DNA of 35,975 nucleotides, taken from NCBI GenBank assembly GCA_028751075.1, contig JAQZDA010000020.1:1-35975 (forward strand). The letters run 5' to 3'. The notes beneath the pieces were generated by a model. It did not search any database, was not told the origin of the DNA, and worked only from the letters and a program-made list of their open reading frames with translations. The stretch is from Euryarchaeota archaeon Ods02 (GTDB lineage Archaea; Halobacteriota; Halobacteria; Halobacteriales; Halorutilaceae). A program made the position numbers and the translations under genes. Positions within the stretch are counted from its first letter, which is position 1. Each line of letters starts with the position of its first letter. Below are positions 1 to 7,095 of the stretch, piece by piece.

Positions 1-2
1 CA

Positions 3-881
3 GTCGAACGCGAGGGCGGCCTCCTGCTCTTCGACTGTGGAGAAGGCACGCAGCGTCAGATGATGAAGTACGGCACGGGGTTCGAGGTGGACGCGATCTA
101 TATATCGCACGTACACGGAGACCACGTCCTCGGCCTCCCCGGCCTGTTCCAGACGTGGACGTTCAACGGCCGCGAGAAACCCGTCGAGGTCTACTGTCCA
201 CGTGGTGTAGGCGACTCCGTCCGGGAATGCGTGGAGCTCGTGGGACATCGACCGCAGTACGACGTAGAGGTGACGGAGCTAGACTCCGGCGACGCGGTTG
301 AGCGCGACGGATACACCGTCAGCTGTTTCGAGACCGCTCACGGCAAGGTCGAGAGCCTTGGATACGTCCTTGACGAAGGGGAGCGGAAAGGCCGGTTCGA
401 CCGCGAACGCGCTGAAGAGCTAGACGTACCGCCGCATCGGTTCTCCGAGCTGCACGAAGGCCAGGACGTGGAGCTCGATGACGGCCGCGTAGTCGAGTCC
501 GAGGAGGTCGTGGGGCCGCCCCGAAGGGGGAGGAAGCTCGTCTACACCGGCGACACCCGTCCGACGGAGCTTACCGCGAAGGTAGCCGAAGACGCCTCGC
601 TGTTGATACACGACGGGATGTTCGCGAGCGAGCTAGAGGACCGTGCGGTTGAGACCGGTCACAGCACCGCCGGAGGGGCGGCGCAGGTGGCAGCGGGAGC
701 GGACGTCGAGCTGCTCGCTCTAACACACGTGAGCTCACGGTACAGCGCGGACCCGTCGCCGCTGGAGGAGGAAGCCACCGCGGTCTTCGACCGATGTTTC
801 GTCGCCGACGACGGAGACAAGGTGGTGGTGGAGTACCCAGAGAAGGAGAGGGAGACCCGTGTCGTCGAGGACTTCGAATGA
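3..881 (+). CDS. rnz: tRNase Z (RNase Z), 5' end missing
   Basis: The reading frame is open from the left edge and its start lies outside the window. This is the metallo-beta-lactamase-fold endonuclease that removes 3' trailers from precursor tRNAs in the cytoplasm. Visible motifs are LFDCGEGTQRQM near the left edge, the zinc motif SHVHGDH followed by GLPGL, the YTGDTR strand with its metal-binding Asp, LIHDGMF where the family usually has LIHEATF, and the terminal LTHVSSRYS carrying the HxSxRY signature. Roughly 25-30 N-terminal residues appear to be missing. It ends in TGA and faces the next gene tail to tail. The family call is secure. Confidence 0.95.
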   Translation, partial: VEREGGLLLFDCGEGTQRQMMKYGTGFEVDAIYISHVHGDHVLGLPGLFQTWTFNGREKPVEVYCPRGVGDSVRECVELVGHRPQYDVEVTELDSGDAVERDGYTVSCFETAHGKVESLGYVLDEGERKGRFDRERAEELDVPPHRFSELHEGQDVELDDGRVVESEEVVGPPRRGRKLVYTGDTRPTELTAKVAEDASLLIHDGMFASELEDRAVETGHSTAGGAAQVAAGADVELLALTHVSSRYSADPSPLEEEATAVFDRCFVADDGDKVVVEYPEKERETRVVEDFE

Positions 882-912
882 ATCCGAAAGCGGTCTGAAG
901 CCTCTGAGCTGT

Positions 913-1875
913 CTATATCTCCTCTATCTCGGACGCGATACTGAGGACGTACTCGCCGGACGCTACCATCGGAAGCCGACGCGTCCGCCAGACGACGCCG
1001 CTGCACGGCGCCTTCACAGTCTCCTTGTGCCTTCCTAGGACGCCTGTGACGTCGAACAGAGGTTCGCCTTCGTCGACCTCCCGGTAGAGGTCGGCCTCCA
1101 GGTCGACGAGCCCGCCTCTCCCGCTGTGTACGTTCTCGAACGCCTTCGCACGGTACTGCTGCTTCGGCATGTCCGGCTCTCCATCCAGCATATCCAGTTC
1201 CTTCATGACGTTGAAAACGCCGTGGACTCCTTTCTCTATCGAGCCCTCGTCCCATCCCACGCTGCCACCTAGCTCGGGATCCACGACGGGGACTCCGTCA
1301 TCTGGGCCGACGCGCGCGAGCTGTCCATCCGGGCCCTTCCGGTCGAGCACGAACTCGGTTCCGAACGCACAGGCGAGTCTCAGACAGGTCGAGTGAAGCT
1401 CGTGTGCGGTTCCGCAACGCACCCTTACTTCGTCTATCATCCGGCTTGTCGACCCCTGATGGAGGTCGAGAGCGTAGTCCGCGCGTTCGACCGCTTCCTC
1501 GTAGACGAGCGCAGCCAGCCGTTCGCTGCTGCTGCCGTCACGCGAGCCCGGGAACACACGGTTTATCTTGGTGTCGTCGACGGGGTTGTGGTGGCTGGCG
1601 GACTGGAAGCCGTGGAAGTTGAGGACGCCGACGACGAGAACCTGTCCATCGAGCTCGGAGGCGTCGACCCTGTCGAGCACCCTTCGTAGGACTCCGACTC
1701 CGTTGAGCTCGTCACCGTCGCTTCCCGCCTGCAGGTACAGCGTCGGTCCGTCTCCCGCTCCGTTGACCGCAGCGACGGGGAGAGCGAAAGCAGAGCCATC
1801 CCTGGTCTCCCCAGCCTGAAGACGTCCGACGTCGACCTCTCCCGTAGATGCTTCCGCAGATCCGAACTCTAGCAT
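913..1875 (-). CDS. succinylglutamate desuccinylase/aspartoacylase-family hydrolase
   Basis: A 320-residue member of the AstE/AspA zinc-carboxypeptidase-like family. These enzymes hydrolyse N-acyl amino acids, but the substrate cannot be read from this sequence. Key residues are near GSDGDELNG (about residue 52), where classical members have HGDE, and the downstream DLHQGS (about residue 135), which supplies the conserved His. As I recall, haloarchaeal homologues also show the Asp-for-His change, so I treat it as subfamily-typical rather than damage. NPVDDTKINRVFPG gives the Asn-Arg substrate-binding signature. The ATG at 1875 has a TAATTA-like element about 30 nt upstream. The gene appears to be a single transcription unit. 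Confidence 0.8.
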   Translation of the reverse strand: MLEFGSAEASTGEVDVGRLQAGETRDGSAFALPVAAVNGAGDGPTLYLQAGSDGDELNGVGVLRRVLDRVDASELDGQVLVVGVLNFHGFQSASHHNPVDDTKINRVFPGSRDGSSSERLAALVYEEAVERADYALDLHQGSTSRMIDEVRVRCGTAHELHSTCLRLACAFGTEFVLDRKGPDGQLARVGPDDGVPVVDPELGGSVGWDEGSIEKGVHGVFNVMKELDMLDGEPDMPKQQYRAKAFENVHSGRGGLVDLEADLYREVDEGEPLFDVTGVLGRHKETVKAPCSGVVWRTRRLPMVASGEYVLSIASEIEEI

Positions 1876-1925
1876 ACCCAGGATGTCGGCATCCGACGTA
1901 ATTACTCTACCGTTGGAGAACAGCT

Positions 1926-1949
1926 AACCTGCCGTCGAAAGGTCAGGTT
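1926..1949. other. small inverted repeat between two reverse-strand genes
   Basis: AACCTG (1926-1931) and CAGGTT (1944-1949) are complementary across 12 nt. A second small hairpin, TCTCT/AGAGA, lies just beyond. Both fall in the roughly 50-75 nt downstream of the winged-helix gene and upstream of the acylase gene. They may form 3' UTR structures or a weak terminator, but neither has a clear poly-T tract on the transcribed strand. Confidence 0.3.
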
Positions 1950-2000
1950 GGCGATAGAACTTCTCTGTGTAGAGAGGTAGCTCGGTGCTGGTTCCTTCGT

Positions 2001-2249
2001 TTACTGCGGCTCGACCCGCCAGGTCGTCGCGCTGGCGTAGCTCCACTTCTCTATCTCGAGGTTCTCGCAGGACTCCGATAGATGCAGCATGTTGGTCCCG
2101 ATCTCCTTCGCCGACATGTCGAGCTCGTCGGAGATGAACTTGCTCTTGAAGTAGACCTTGCCTTCTCTGGCCTTCTCCTCCAAGTACTCGGCTATCCGGC
2201 TCTGCTTCTCGTTCATCGTCGGACTTGTCTGCGGCGTTGCGGTTGACAT
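2001..2249 (-). CDS. small winged-helix-like haloarchaeal protein (DUF7123-type)
   Basis: An 82-residue acidic protein. The segment MNEKQSRIAEYLEEKAREG followed by YFKSKFISDELDMSAKEIGTNM has the pattern of a winged helix-turn-helix: a first helix, then a recognition helix introduced by LDMSAKEIG. The ending WSYASATTWRVEP matches a small family widespread in haloarchaea (DUF7123 from memory). It probably binds DNA, and its target is unknown. The ATG at 2249 is preceded on the coding strand by TTTAATAAG (about 2286-2294). A striking array of phased GTTCAA-like hexamers lies further upstream and could be the target of this or another regulator. Confidence 0.75.
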   Translation of the reverse strand: MSTATPQTSPTMNEKQSRIAEYLEEKAREGKVYFKSKFISDELDMSAKEIGTNMLHLSESCENLEIEKWSYASATTWRVEPQ

Positions 2250-2285
2250 CTGTCTCTACCTCGTTCGGGCTTATGAGGGGTTTCT

Positions 2286-2294
2286 TATTAAACA
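2286..2294 (-). promoter_or_regulatory. TATA-like box for the winged-helix gene
   Basis: Read on the reverse strand the sequence is TTTAATAAG, 37-45 nt upstream of the ATG at 2249. It sits directly next to the GTTCAA repeat array. Confidence 0.45.
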
Positions 2295-2296
2295 CC

Positions 2297-2409
2297 CTTC
2301 AACGTTCGAAAATATTGTGGGTTTTTCAAGCTGTTCAACCGCATTCGCCCGTGTTGAAATAAGCCTCAGAGCGTTCAATACAGTTCAAAAAGAGCTCTCA
2401 GGTGTTCGA
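2297..2409. repeat. 10-bp-phased array of GTTCAA-like hexamers
   Basis: In an AT-richer 160-bp gap, hexamers matching GTTCAA with at most one or two changes start at 2304 (GTTCGA), 2324 (TTTCAA), 2333 (GTTCAA), 2343 (ATTCGC, weak), 2353 (GTTGAA), 2373 (GTTCAA), 2383 (GTTCAA) and 2404 (GTTCGA), with an extra CTTCAA at 2297. Successive starts differ by multiples of about 10 bp, so the copies would face the same side of the helix. The array lies just upstream of the winged-helix gene promoter and touches the stop codon of the ATP-grasp gene. It could be a cooperative operator, a bent-DNA element or a decayed 10-bp minisatellite. Confidence 0.65.
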
Positions 2410-3240
2410 TTAGATTTCGGCTTTCACGACGCCCGCTAACATCTCGAAGAAATCACCCTCGTACTTACCTCGTTCGTCCACCGTCGGACGGCTGTTGACC
2501 TCGTTGACGACGGTGCGCGCGCCGTCCAGGACGTCGACGCCGCAGAACGATATATCGAGCGCCTGCGCCACCTCTAGAGCTATCTCTACGACCTCCTCCG
2601 GCGGTTCCACGGCGACCGCGTCCGCTCCCCCGTGGACGTTCTGCTTCCAATTCCTACCTCTCCTCTCCACCGCGCCGGCGTAGCAGCCGTCGACGGCCAT
2701 GACGCGGTAGTCGGCCGCGTCCTCCACGAACTCCTGTACGAGGAAGCTACGGTCGTAGACCAGAGAGGACTCGTGTATCACCGAGAAGTAGTCCGCGACG
2801 CCTTCCGCGGACTCCACGTCATCCACCTTCGTCACCCCTCTACCCTGGGTCGCGGAGTTAGGTTTCACGACCGCCGGCAGTCCGACGTCCTCCACTGCAT
2901 CGGCTACTTCATCCGCTGACACCGGACTGGACAGAAGGTGCGTGTCGGGGACAGGCACACCGTGGTGTTCGAGACGAGCGAGACAGGCGGCTTTGTTCCG
3001 CGTCGAGAGCACGTCTTCCACGTCGTTCACCCAGGGGAAACCCCATTCGGCGTCGAGGTAGCCGCCCTCCACGAGACGTGACGGGAACACGAGTCCGGCG
3101 TCGACGTAGACCTCAGGGGGCTGGCCGACCTCGAACGAGCGGCCGTACCCTTCGAACTCCACGCAGTCGACGCCGTAGCTCTCCAGGCCACGTTCCAGCC
3201 TCGTGAAGGACTCCTTCGAGTGCGTGACCAGCAGCTTCAT
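2410..3240 (-). CDS. RimK-like ATP-grasp ligase
   Basis: A 276-residue ATP-grasp protein of the RimK/LysX/MptN group, which forms amide bonds through an acyl-phosphate, typically adding Glu or a similar amino acid to a carboxylate. After an N-terminal pre-ATP-grasp domain comes VVKPNSATQGRGVTKV (about residues 124-139), the ATP-binding Lys and Gly-rich loop. LVQEFVED is the hinge region. GVDVLDG and VNEVNSRPTV near residues 238-254 carry the metal-binding Glu and Asn. Substrate is not predictable: neighbours give no pathway clue, and lysine, coenzyme F420 and protein-tail modification are all possible. The ATG at 3240 is the first Met of the frame and begins the expected beta strand (MKLLVTHS). 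Confidence 0.82.
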   Translation of the reverse strand: MKLLVTHSKESFTRLERGLESYGVDCVEFEGYGRSFEVGQPPEVYVDAGLVFPSRLVEGGYLDAEWGFPWVNDVEDVLSTRNKAACLARLEHHGVPVPDTHLLSSPVSADEVADAVEDVGLPAVVKPNSATQGRGVTKVDDVESAEGVADYFSVIHESSLVYDRSFLVQEFVEDAADYRVMAVDGCYAGAVERRGRNWKQNVHGGADAVAVEPPEEVVEIALEVAQALDISFCGVDVLDGARTVVNEVNSRPTVDERGKYEGDFFEMLAGVVKAEI

Positions 3241-3324
3241 CAGTGTTCAGAGAACCCTCCAGCGAGTTAACTCTTCCACCTCTCTCGTGTCCGACATCTC
3301 CCTCCCTGTGAAGTCGCCCGCAAG

Positions 3325-3331
3325 CTATAAA
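3325..3331 (+). promoter_or_regulatory. TATA box for the RHH gene
   Basis: CTATAAA lies 26-32 nt upstream of the ATG at 3357. This spacing fits a leaderless transcript whose first nucleotide is at or close to the start codon. Confidence 0.6.
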
Positions 3332-3356
3332 CCACGCCGTCCCAGACACACGACTG

Positions 3357-3569
3357 ATGGGCAAGATAGAAGTCGACCTACCCGACCGTCTGGAGATGCA
3401 GATAAACCAGCTGATCGAGGAGGGAGAGTACATAGACAGCCAGGAAGCTATAGAGGACCTCATCTCAGTCGGCATCAAGACCCTCAGGACGAGCGGAAGA
3501 CAGGAAGACGAAGACGAGTTCGAGCAGTACGGCGACACCGTAGGCGGAGACGACGAGTACGTCTTCTGA
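3357..3569 (+). CDS. ribbon-helix-helix (CopG-like) DNA-binding protein
   Basis: A 70-residue protein. Residues 1-40 fit a ribbon-helix-helix fold: the beta strand KIEVDLPDRLEMQINQLI, then a turn and the helix EYIDSQEAIEDLISVGIK. The remainder is a highly acidic tail ending in DDEYVF. RHH proteins bind DNA as dimers through the N-terminal strand. It stands alone here with its own TATA box and no toxin-like partner, so it is more likely a small transcription factor than an antitoxin. Its regulon is unknown. Confidence 0.78.
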   Translation: MGKIEVDLPDRLEMQINQLIEEGEYIDSQEAIEDLISVGIKTLRTSGRQEDEDEFEQYGDTVGGDDEYVF

Positions 3570-3640
3570 ACCTGCACATCCTTTCTACACCGTAACACCC
3601 TGCCGCGACCGTGGTTCCGCGGGGTTCCTGTCAGCGAACG

Positions 3641-4801
3641 CTACTCAGCGGACGAACGATCCACGTACAGAGACCTCGCGGCTTCCTCGACGTCGCTGAC
3701 TACGTCCTCGGGGCAGTAGACCCCGAACCTGTCCTGCTCCCCCTGCATCCTCTCGAGACCCTCCACCAGCCTTGACTCCTCCCGGAGTCCACGGACCTCG
3801 CCGTCGACGACGACGCGCGCGCCGGACTCCACCATGTCAGGCGGCGACGACACGTCGACGAGGACGTCGCCGGAGTCCACTCCAGCCCGCTCCGCCACCT
3901 CCTCCTCGACGTCGCGAGCCGGCCGCTCGAGCGCGTCATCCGCGACCGCGTGGGTCTCCAGCCACACAGCCTGCTTGTACAGCCGGCGTTCGCTCAACCT
4001 CCTCTCCGTCTCCCGGGTCTCCGGATGGCTGCGGAGCTCCACCACGAAGTCGTGGTCGTCCATCCTGCGTATCTCCTCCGCCGACACCACACCGGACTCC
4101 ACCAGCCTCCTGGTCGCCCTCCGCAACATAGCCTTCGAGATACGGGCGACGTGGTGGTTGTACACCGTCGGATGCATCAACGCACGCGCGATCAACAACG
4201 CCTCCGCCGTCTGCACGTTCCCCTCCCCTAACACGAGCTCGCCGTCGACGTAGTCCAGCTCCAGCACCAGCCGGCGGTTGTCGATGGTGCCGTACGGCAC
4301 ACCCGTGTGGTAGGCGTCCCTGACGAGGTAGTCCATCCGGTCGACGTCTAGCTCGCCGGACACCAGCTGACCGTACTTACCCTCACCCTGGATGAGCTCC
4401 GCGACCCTGTCAGGTTCTACGCCATGCCGGGTGAGCACGCGGCCGACGTCGCCGTCCAGGAGGTCGTCGACCTCGTCGTGTTCGACGCCGACGTGGTCCG
4501 CTACCACCTCCTCGACGTTGTGGCTGAACGGCGTATGTCCGATGTCGTGCACCAGCGCCGCCGCCCGGACCTCGTCCCTCAGGGTGTCGTCGACGTCGAG
4601 GTTGTCGAGCGCCTCCACCGCGAGATGGTAGACCCCCATCGAGTGCTCGAAACGAGAGTGGTTCGCCGACGGATACACGAGGTACGCGGTCCCGAGCTGT
4701 CGGACGTTCCGCAGACGCTGCATCTCCGGCGTGTCCAGGAGCTCCAGCGCGAACTCGTCGAAAGCGATGTGGTCGTGGAGGGGGTCCTTGATGGTCTTCA
4801 T
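3641..4801 (-). CDS. HD-domain phosphohydrolase (dNTPase-like)
   Basis: A 386-residue member of the HD superfamily, related to dGTPase and SAMHD1-type enzymes. The N-terminal sequence MKTIKDPLHDHIAF followed by QRLRNVRQLGTAYLVYPSANHSRFEHSMGVYHLA is typical. The metal ligands are His53 (FEHS), His85-Asp86 (LVHDIGHTPFSH) and a later Asp, probably in ELDVDRMDYL. The likely activity is hydrolysis of a (d)NTP or other phosphoester; substrate is not readable. The ATG at 4801 overlaps the TGA of the upstream XRE gene (ATGA), so it is probably translated with that regulator as the last gene of a four-gene operon. Confidence 0.85.
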   Translation of the reverse strand: MKTIKDPLHDHIAFDEFALELLDTPEMQRLRNVRQLGTAYLVYPSANHSRFEHSMGVYHLAVEALDNLDVDDTLRDEVRAAALVHDIGHTPFSHNVEEVVADHVGVEHDEVDDLLDGDVGRVLTRHGVEPDRVAELIQGEGKYGQLVSGELDVDRMDYLVRDAYHTGVPYGTIDNRRLVLELDYVDGELVLGEGNVQTAEALLIARALMHPTVYNHHVARISKAMLRRATRRLVESGVVSAEEIRRMDDHDFVVELRSHPETRETERRLSERRLYKQAVWLETHAVADDALERPARDVEEEVAERAGVDSGDVLVDVSSPPDMVESGARVVVDGEVRGLREESRLVEGLERMQGEQDRFGVYCPEDVVSDVEEAARSLYVDRSSAE

Positions 4802-5007
4802 ACGCCGTCTTCGTCCGCTTCGTACAAGAAGATGTCCTCGACGGTGGCGTCGAAGTACGTCGCGAGCTCGAACGCGAGCTCGAGGGATGGGTCGTATCTC
4901 TCACGTTCGATGGAGTTAATCGTCTGTCGGGTGACGTCCACCGCTTCCGCCAGCTCGGCTTGACTGATGCCCTCTCGCTCACGTAGTTCGGGTAGTCTGT
5001 TCTTCAT
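4798..5007 (-). CDS. XRE-family HTH transcriptional regulator
   Basis: A 69-residue Cro/C1-type regulator that is almost entirely helix-turn-helix: MKNRLPELREREGISQAEL, AEAVDVTRQTINSIER, then YDPSLELAFELATYFDATVEDIF. The ATG at 5007 overlaps the stop of the DUF2178-like gene (ATGA), and its stop overlaps the HD gene start. Longer frames run upstream, but the family always begins at MKNRL or similar. Small XRE proteins of this type are often encoded next to DUF2178 membrane proteins in archaea. Two 16-bp palindromes at the head of the operon are the obvious candidate operator, implying autoregulation. Confidence 0.88.
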   Translation of the reverse strand: MKNRLPELREREGISQAELAEAVDVTRQTINSIERERYDPSLELAFELATYFDATVEDIFLYEADEDGV

Positions 5008-5438
5008 GCACGGCTCTTGAACGCGGTGTAGCATACTCCCCAGCTGAGGACGAAGGCGCTCCACGCGAGGAACAACGTCTCGACACGGGGGGTCATCTCG
5101 TAGTATCCGAGGAACTCCAGCGCTATCAAGGAGACGAAGACCACGAAGCCACCGCCACCGTATACGTTGAAGACTGCGTCGCTGGCTTTCCGAGAGATCC
5201 TCTCGTACCGTTCGTCGTACAAGACGACCGAGCTCCTCCGCAGAGCCAGATCCATCGCCAGGCCGAAAGCGAAGATGACGAGGAAGGCGGCGAACCCCGC
5301 TGCGGCGTGTCCGGCGTACATCGATACGAGCCACACCGTGGGAGCCGCGAGGTACACACCAAGGAGCGCGCGACCGTAGGTCTCTCCGCTGTACCTCTCC
5401 AGCACGTCGATAGAGCTTCTTGCGCCATCTCGGTTCAC
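5004..5438 (-). CDS. DUF2178-like membrane protein, second copy
   Basis: A 144-residue protein with about four transmembrane segments (residues 24-43, 46-66, 94-112 and 121-140) and a conserved cytosolic motif LYDERYERISRKASD at 74-87. The same motif (LLDERDRRITAKASD) occurs in the preceding gene, so the two are diverged tandem paralogues. I choose the GTG at 5438 because it overlaps the upstream stop as GTGA; the longer open frame would run deep into the upstream gene. Function is unknown. The pairing with a small XRE regulator suggests a regulated membrane module. Confidence 0.72.
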   Translation of the reverse strand: MNRDGARSSIDVLERYSGETYGRALLGVYLAAPTVWLVSMYAGHAAAGFAAFLVIFAFGLAMDLALRRSSVVLYDERYERISRKASDAVFNVYGGGGFVVFVSLIALEFLGYYEMTPRVETLFLAWSAFVLSWGVCYTAFKSRA

Positions 5439-5848
5439 CCCATTCTGGAGTATAGGTAAGCCGTGAATGCGAAGTGGACTCCGAACACGGCGAGTAGGGC
5501 CGAGCCAGCGCCCGCTGCGAAAGCCGTCCAAGAGTACAGTCCTAGTCCGTAGGTTAGGGTGAGCGCGGGGAAGACCACCGCCGCCGAGTAGGCGAACGCC
5601 GTCAGAGTGTAGTCGCTGGCCTTCGCAGTAATCCTTCTATCCCGTTCGTCGAGAAGCGTCTCCGGGGAGCGGAACTGGAGGACGGCCGCCGACCCCATTA
5701 GCGCGGCGTACAGTCCGACGGCTGCGAACGGCTGCCCGAGGTTCGTAAGCGCCACCAGGGCGACGATAGACGCTACGATTAGTCCGGGTATTCCCCCTCT
5801 GTACATGGTTTCACGGCGGTGTGTGACTCCTGTCGTGTCGGATGACAT
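5435..5848 (-). CDS. DUF2178-like membrane protein, first copy
   Basis: A 137-residue protein with four predicted transmembrane helices (about 20-37, 40-58, 82-103 and 108-131) and the hallmark LLDERDRRITAKASD at residues 65-79. First gene of the operon DUF2178-DUF2178-XRE-HD. The ATG at 5848 has a GGAGG Shine-Dalgarno on the coding strand at 5859-5863, and that SD lies inside the first of two operator-like palindromes, so a bound regulator would sit over the ribosome-binding-site region. No biochemical function is established for the family that I know of. Confidence 0.72.
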   Translation of the reverse strand: MSSDTTGVTHRRETMYRGGIPGLIVASIVALVALTNLGQPFAAVGLYAALMGSAAVLQFRSPETLLDERDRRITAKASDYTLTAFAYSAAVVFPALTLTYGLGLYSWTAFAAGAGSALLAVFGVHFAFTAYLYSRMG

Positions 5849-5852
5849 CTGT

Positions 5853-5903
5853 GTAAAGCCTCCTTTACATGTAAAACAAGCTTTACGTGCTACTTAGCTT
5901 TAC
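5853..5903. promoter_or_regulatory. tandem palindromic operator before the DUF2178-XRE operon
   Basis: Two 16-bp inverted repeats lie end to end: GTAAAGCCTCCTTTAC (5853-5868) and GTAAAACAAGCTTTAC (5871-5886), separated by 2 bp (18-bp period). A degenerate third half-site CTTTAC follows at 5898-5903. They start 5 bp upstream of the ATG of the first membrane-protein gene. Size, symmetry and position fit binding of dimers of the XRE protein encoded in the same operon. Confidence 0.7.
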
Positions 5904-5985
5904 TGGTTACCCGGCCTCTAAACTCTGGCAGCGACTAGCTACCCAGTTGAATGGCTACAGAAAGCCACAGACATCTTGTCCGAGG

Positions 5986-7095
5986 TCAGTAACGCTTGAC
6001 CGCGTCGTATCTCTGGTTCCTCATAGCCGCCGGCCGGCCCGCGTCCTCGATTAGACTGACTATCTCGTCCTCCGTCATCCTGTAGTCCGCGCCGGCTTCC
6101 GCGACCACGTTCTCCTCCATCATCGTGCTCCCCATGTCGTTCGCGCCGAACGCGAGCGCCATCTGACCGACCTTCGGCCCCTGAGTCACCCAGCTCGACT
6201 GCATGTTCCGGAAGTTGTCGAGCACCAGGCGCGACGCCGCCAGCGTCCGGAGGTAGTCCTCCGCCGCCGGCCCTCGGTCGTCGATGCGGTCGGCGAGCGG
6301 AGTGTCGCCGGGCTGGAAGTCCCAGCAGATGAACGCCATGAAGCCCCCCGTGGAGTCCTGAAGCTCACGAAGCTCCATGAGATGCTGCATCCTCTCTCGC
6401 CAGCTCTCCACGGTGCCGTACATCATCGTCGCAGTCGTCGACAGGCCGACGTCGTGCGCCGCCTCCATCACGTCCAGCCACTCGCGCTTCGACACCTTCA
6501 GCGGCGATATCGTGTCGCGGACGCGGTCGACGAGTATCTCCCCTCCTCCGCCGGGTATGGAGTCCAGACCCGCGTCCTCCAGCCGCCGCAGCACCTCACG
6601 GTACGAGAGGTCCTCCTTCCTAGCGAGGTCGTTGATCTCCTCCGGCGAGAAAGCGTGCATGTGGACGTCGAACCGGTCCTTCACGTCCCTGAGCATGCTC
6701 TCGAACCACTCGAGGTCGAGGTCGGGGTGAACGCCGCCCTGCATCAGGATCTGCACGCCGCCGGCGTCCACGGTCTCCTGTATCTTCCCGTAGAGCTCGT
6801 CGCGCGACAGCACGTAGCCTTCCTCGTGCCCGGGCTTCCGGTAGAACGCGCAGAACGAACAGTATGTGTCGCAGACGTTGGTGTAGTTGACGTTCCGGTC
6901 CTTGATGAACGTCACCGTGTCACCAGCCCGCCGTCGCCGTAGCTCGTCCGCGACTTCACCGAGACGCGTCAGAGGCGCGTCCTCTAGCGCGCAAGCGTCC
7001 TCCAGCGACAGACGTTCACCCGCCAACGCACGGTCGAGAGCCGCACTCCAGTCGACCTCCCCCGCTTCGCTTGCGTCCGGTGTCTCCGTCTTCAT
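5986..7095 (-). CDS. mqnC: cyclic dehypoxanthinyl futalosine synthase (radical SAM)
   Basis: A 369-residue radical-SAM enzyme of the MqnC/MqnE/CofG/CofH group. The cluster motif is C75-x3-C79-x2-C82 in NYTNVCDTYCSFCAFYR. The following EGYVLSRDEL, GGVQILMQGGVHPDL and HMHAFSPEEI are the MqnC pattern rather than CofH. It cyclises dehypoxanthine futalosine in the futalosine route to menaquinone. The C-terminal part (SSWVTQGPKVGQMALAFGANDMGSTMMEENVV) is the family's C-terminal domain. Its ATG overlaps the stop of mqnA (ATGA), so it is the last gene of the menaquinone operon. Confidence 0.9.
   Translation of the reverse strand: MKTETPDASEAGEVDWSAALDRALAGERLSLEDACALEDAPLTRLGEVADELRRRRAGDTVTFIKDRNVNYTNVCDTYCSFCAFYRKPGHEEGYVLSRDELYGKIQETVDAGGVQILMQGGVHPDLDLEWFESMLRDVKDRFDVHMHAFSPEEINDLARKEDLSYREVLRRLEDAGLDSIPGGGGEILVDRVRDTISPLKVSKREWLDVMEAAHDVGLSTTATMMYGTVESWRERMQHLMELRELQDSTGGFMAFICWDFQPGDTPLADRIDDRGPAAEDYLRTLAASRLVLDNFRNMQSSWVTQGPKVGQMALAFGANDMGSTMMEENVVAEAGADYRMTEDEIVSLIEDAGRPAAMRNQRYDAVKRY

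Noticed and set aside
5007..5334. N-terminal extension of the XRE regulator
   Set aside because: The upstream part is Arg-rich and overlaps the membrane-protein gene; the ATG at 5007 forms an ATGA overlap and matches the family start.
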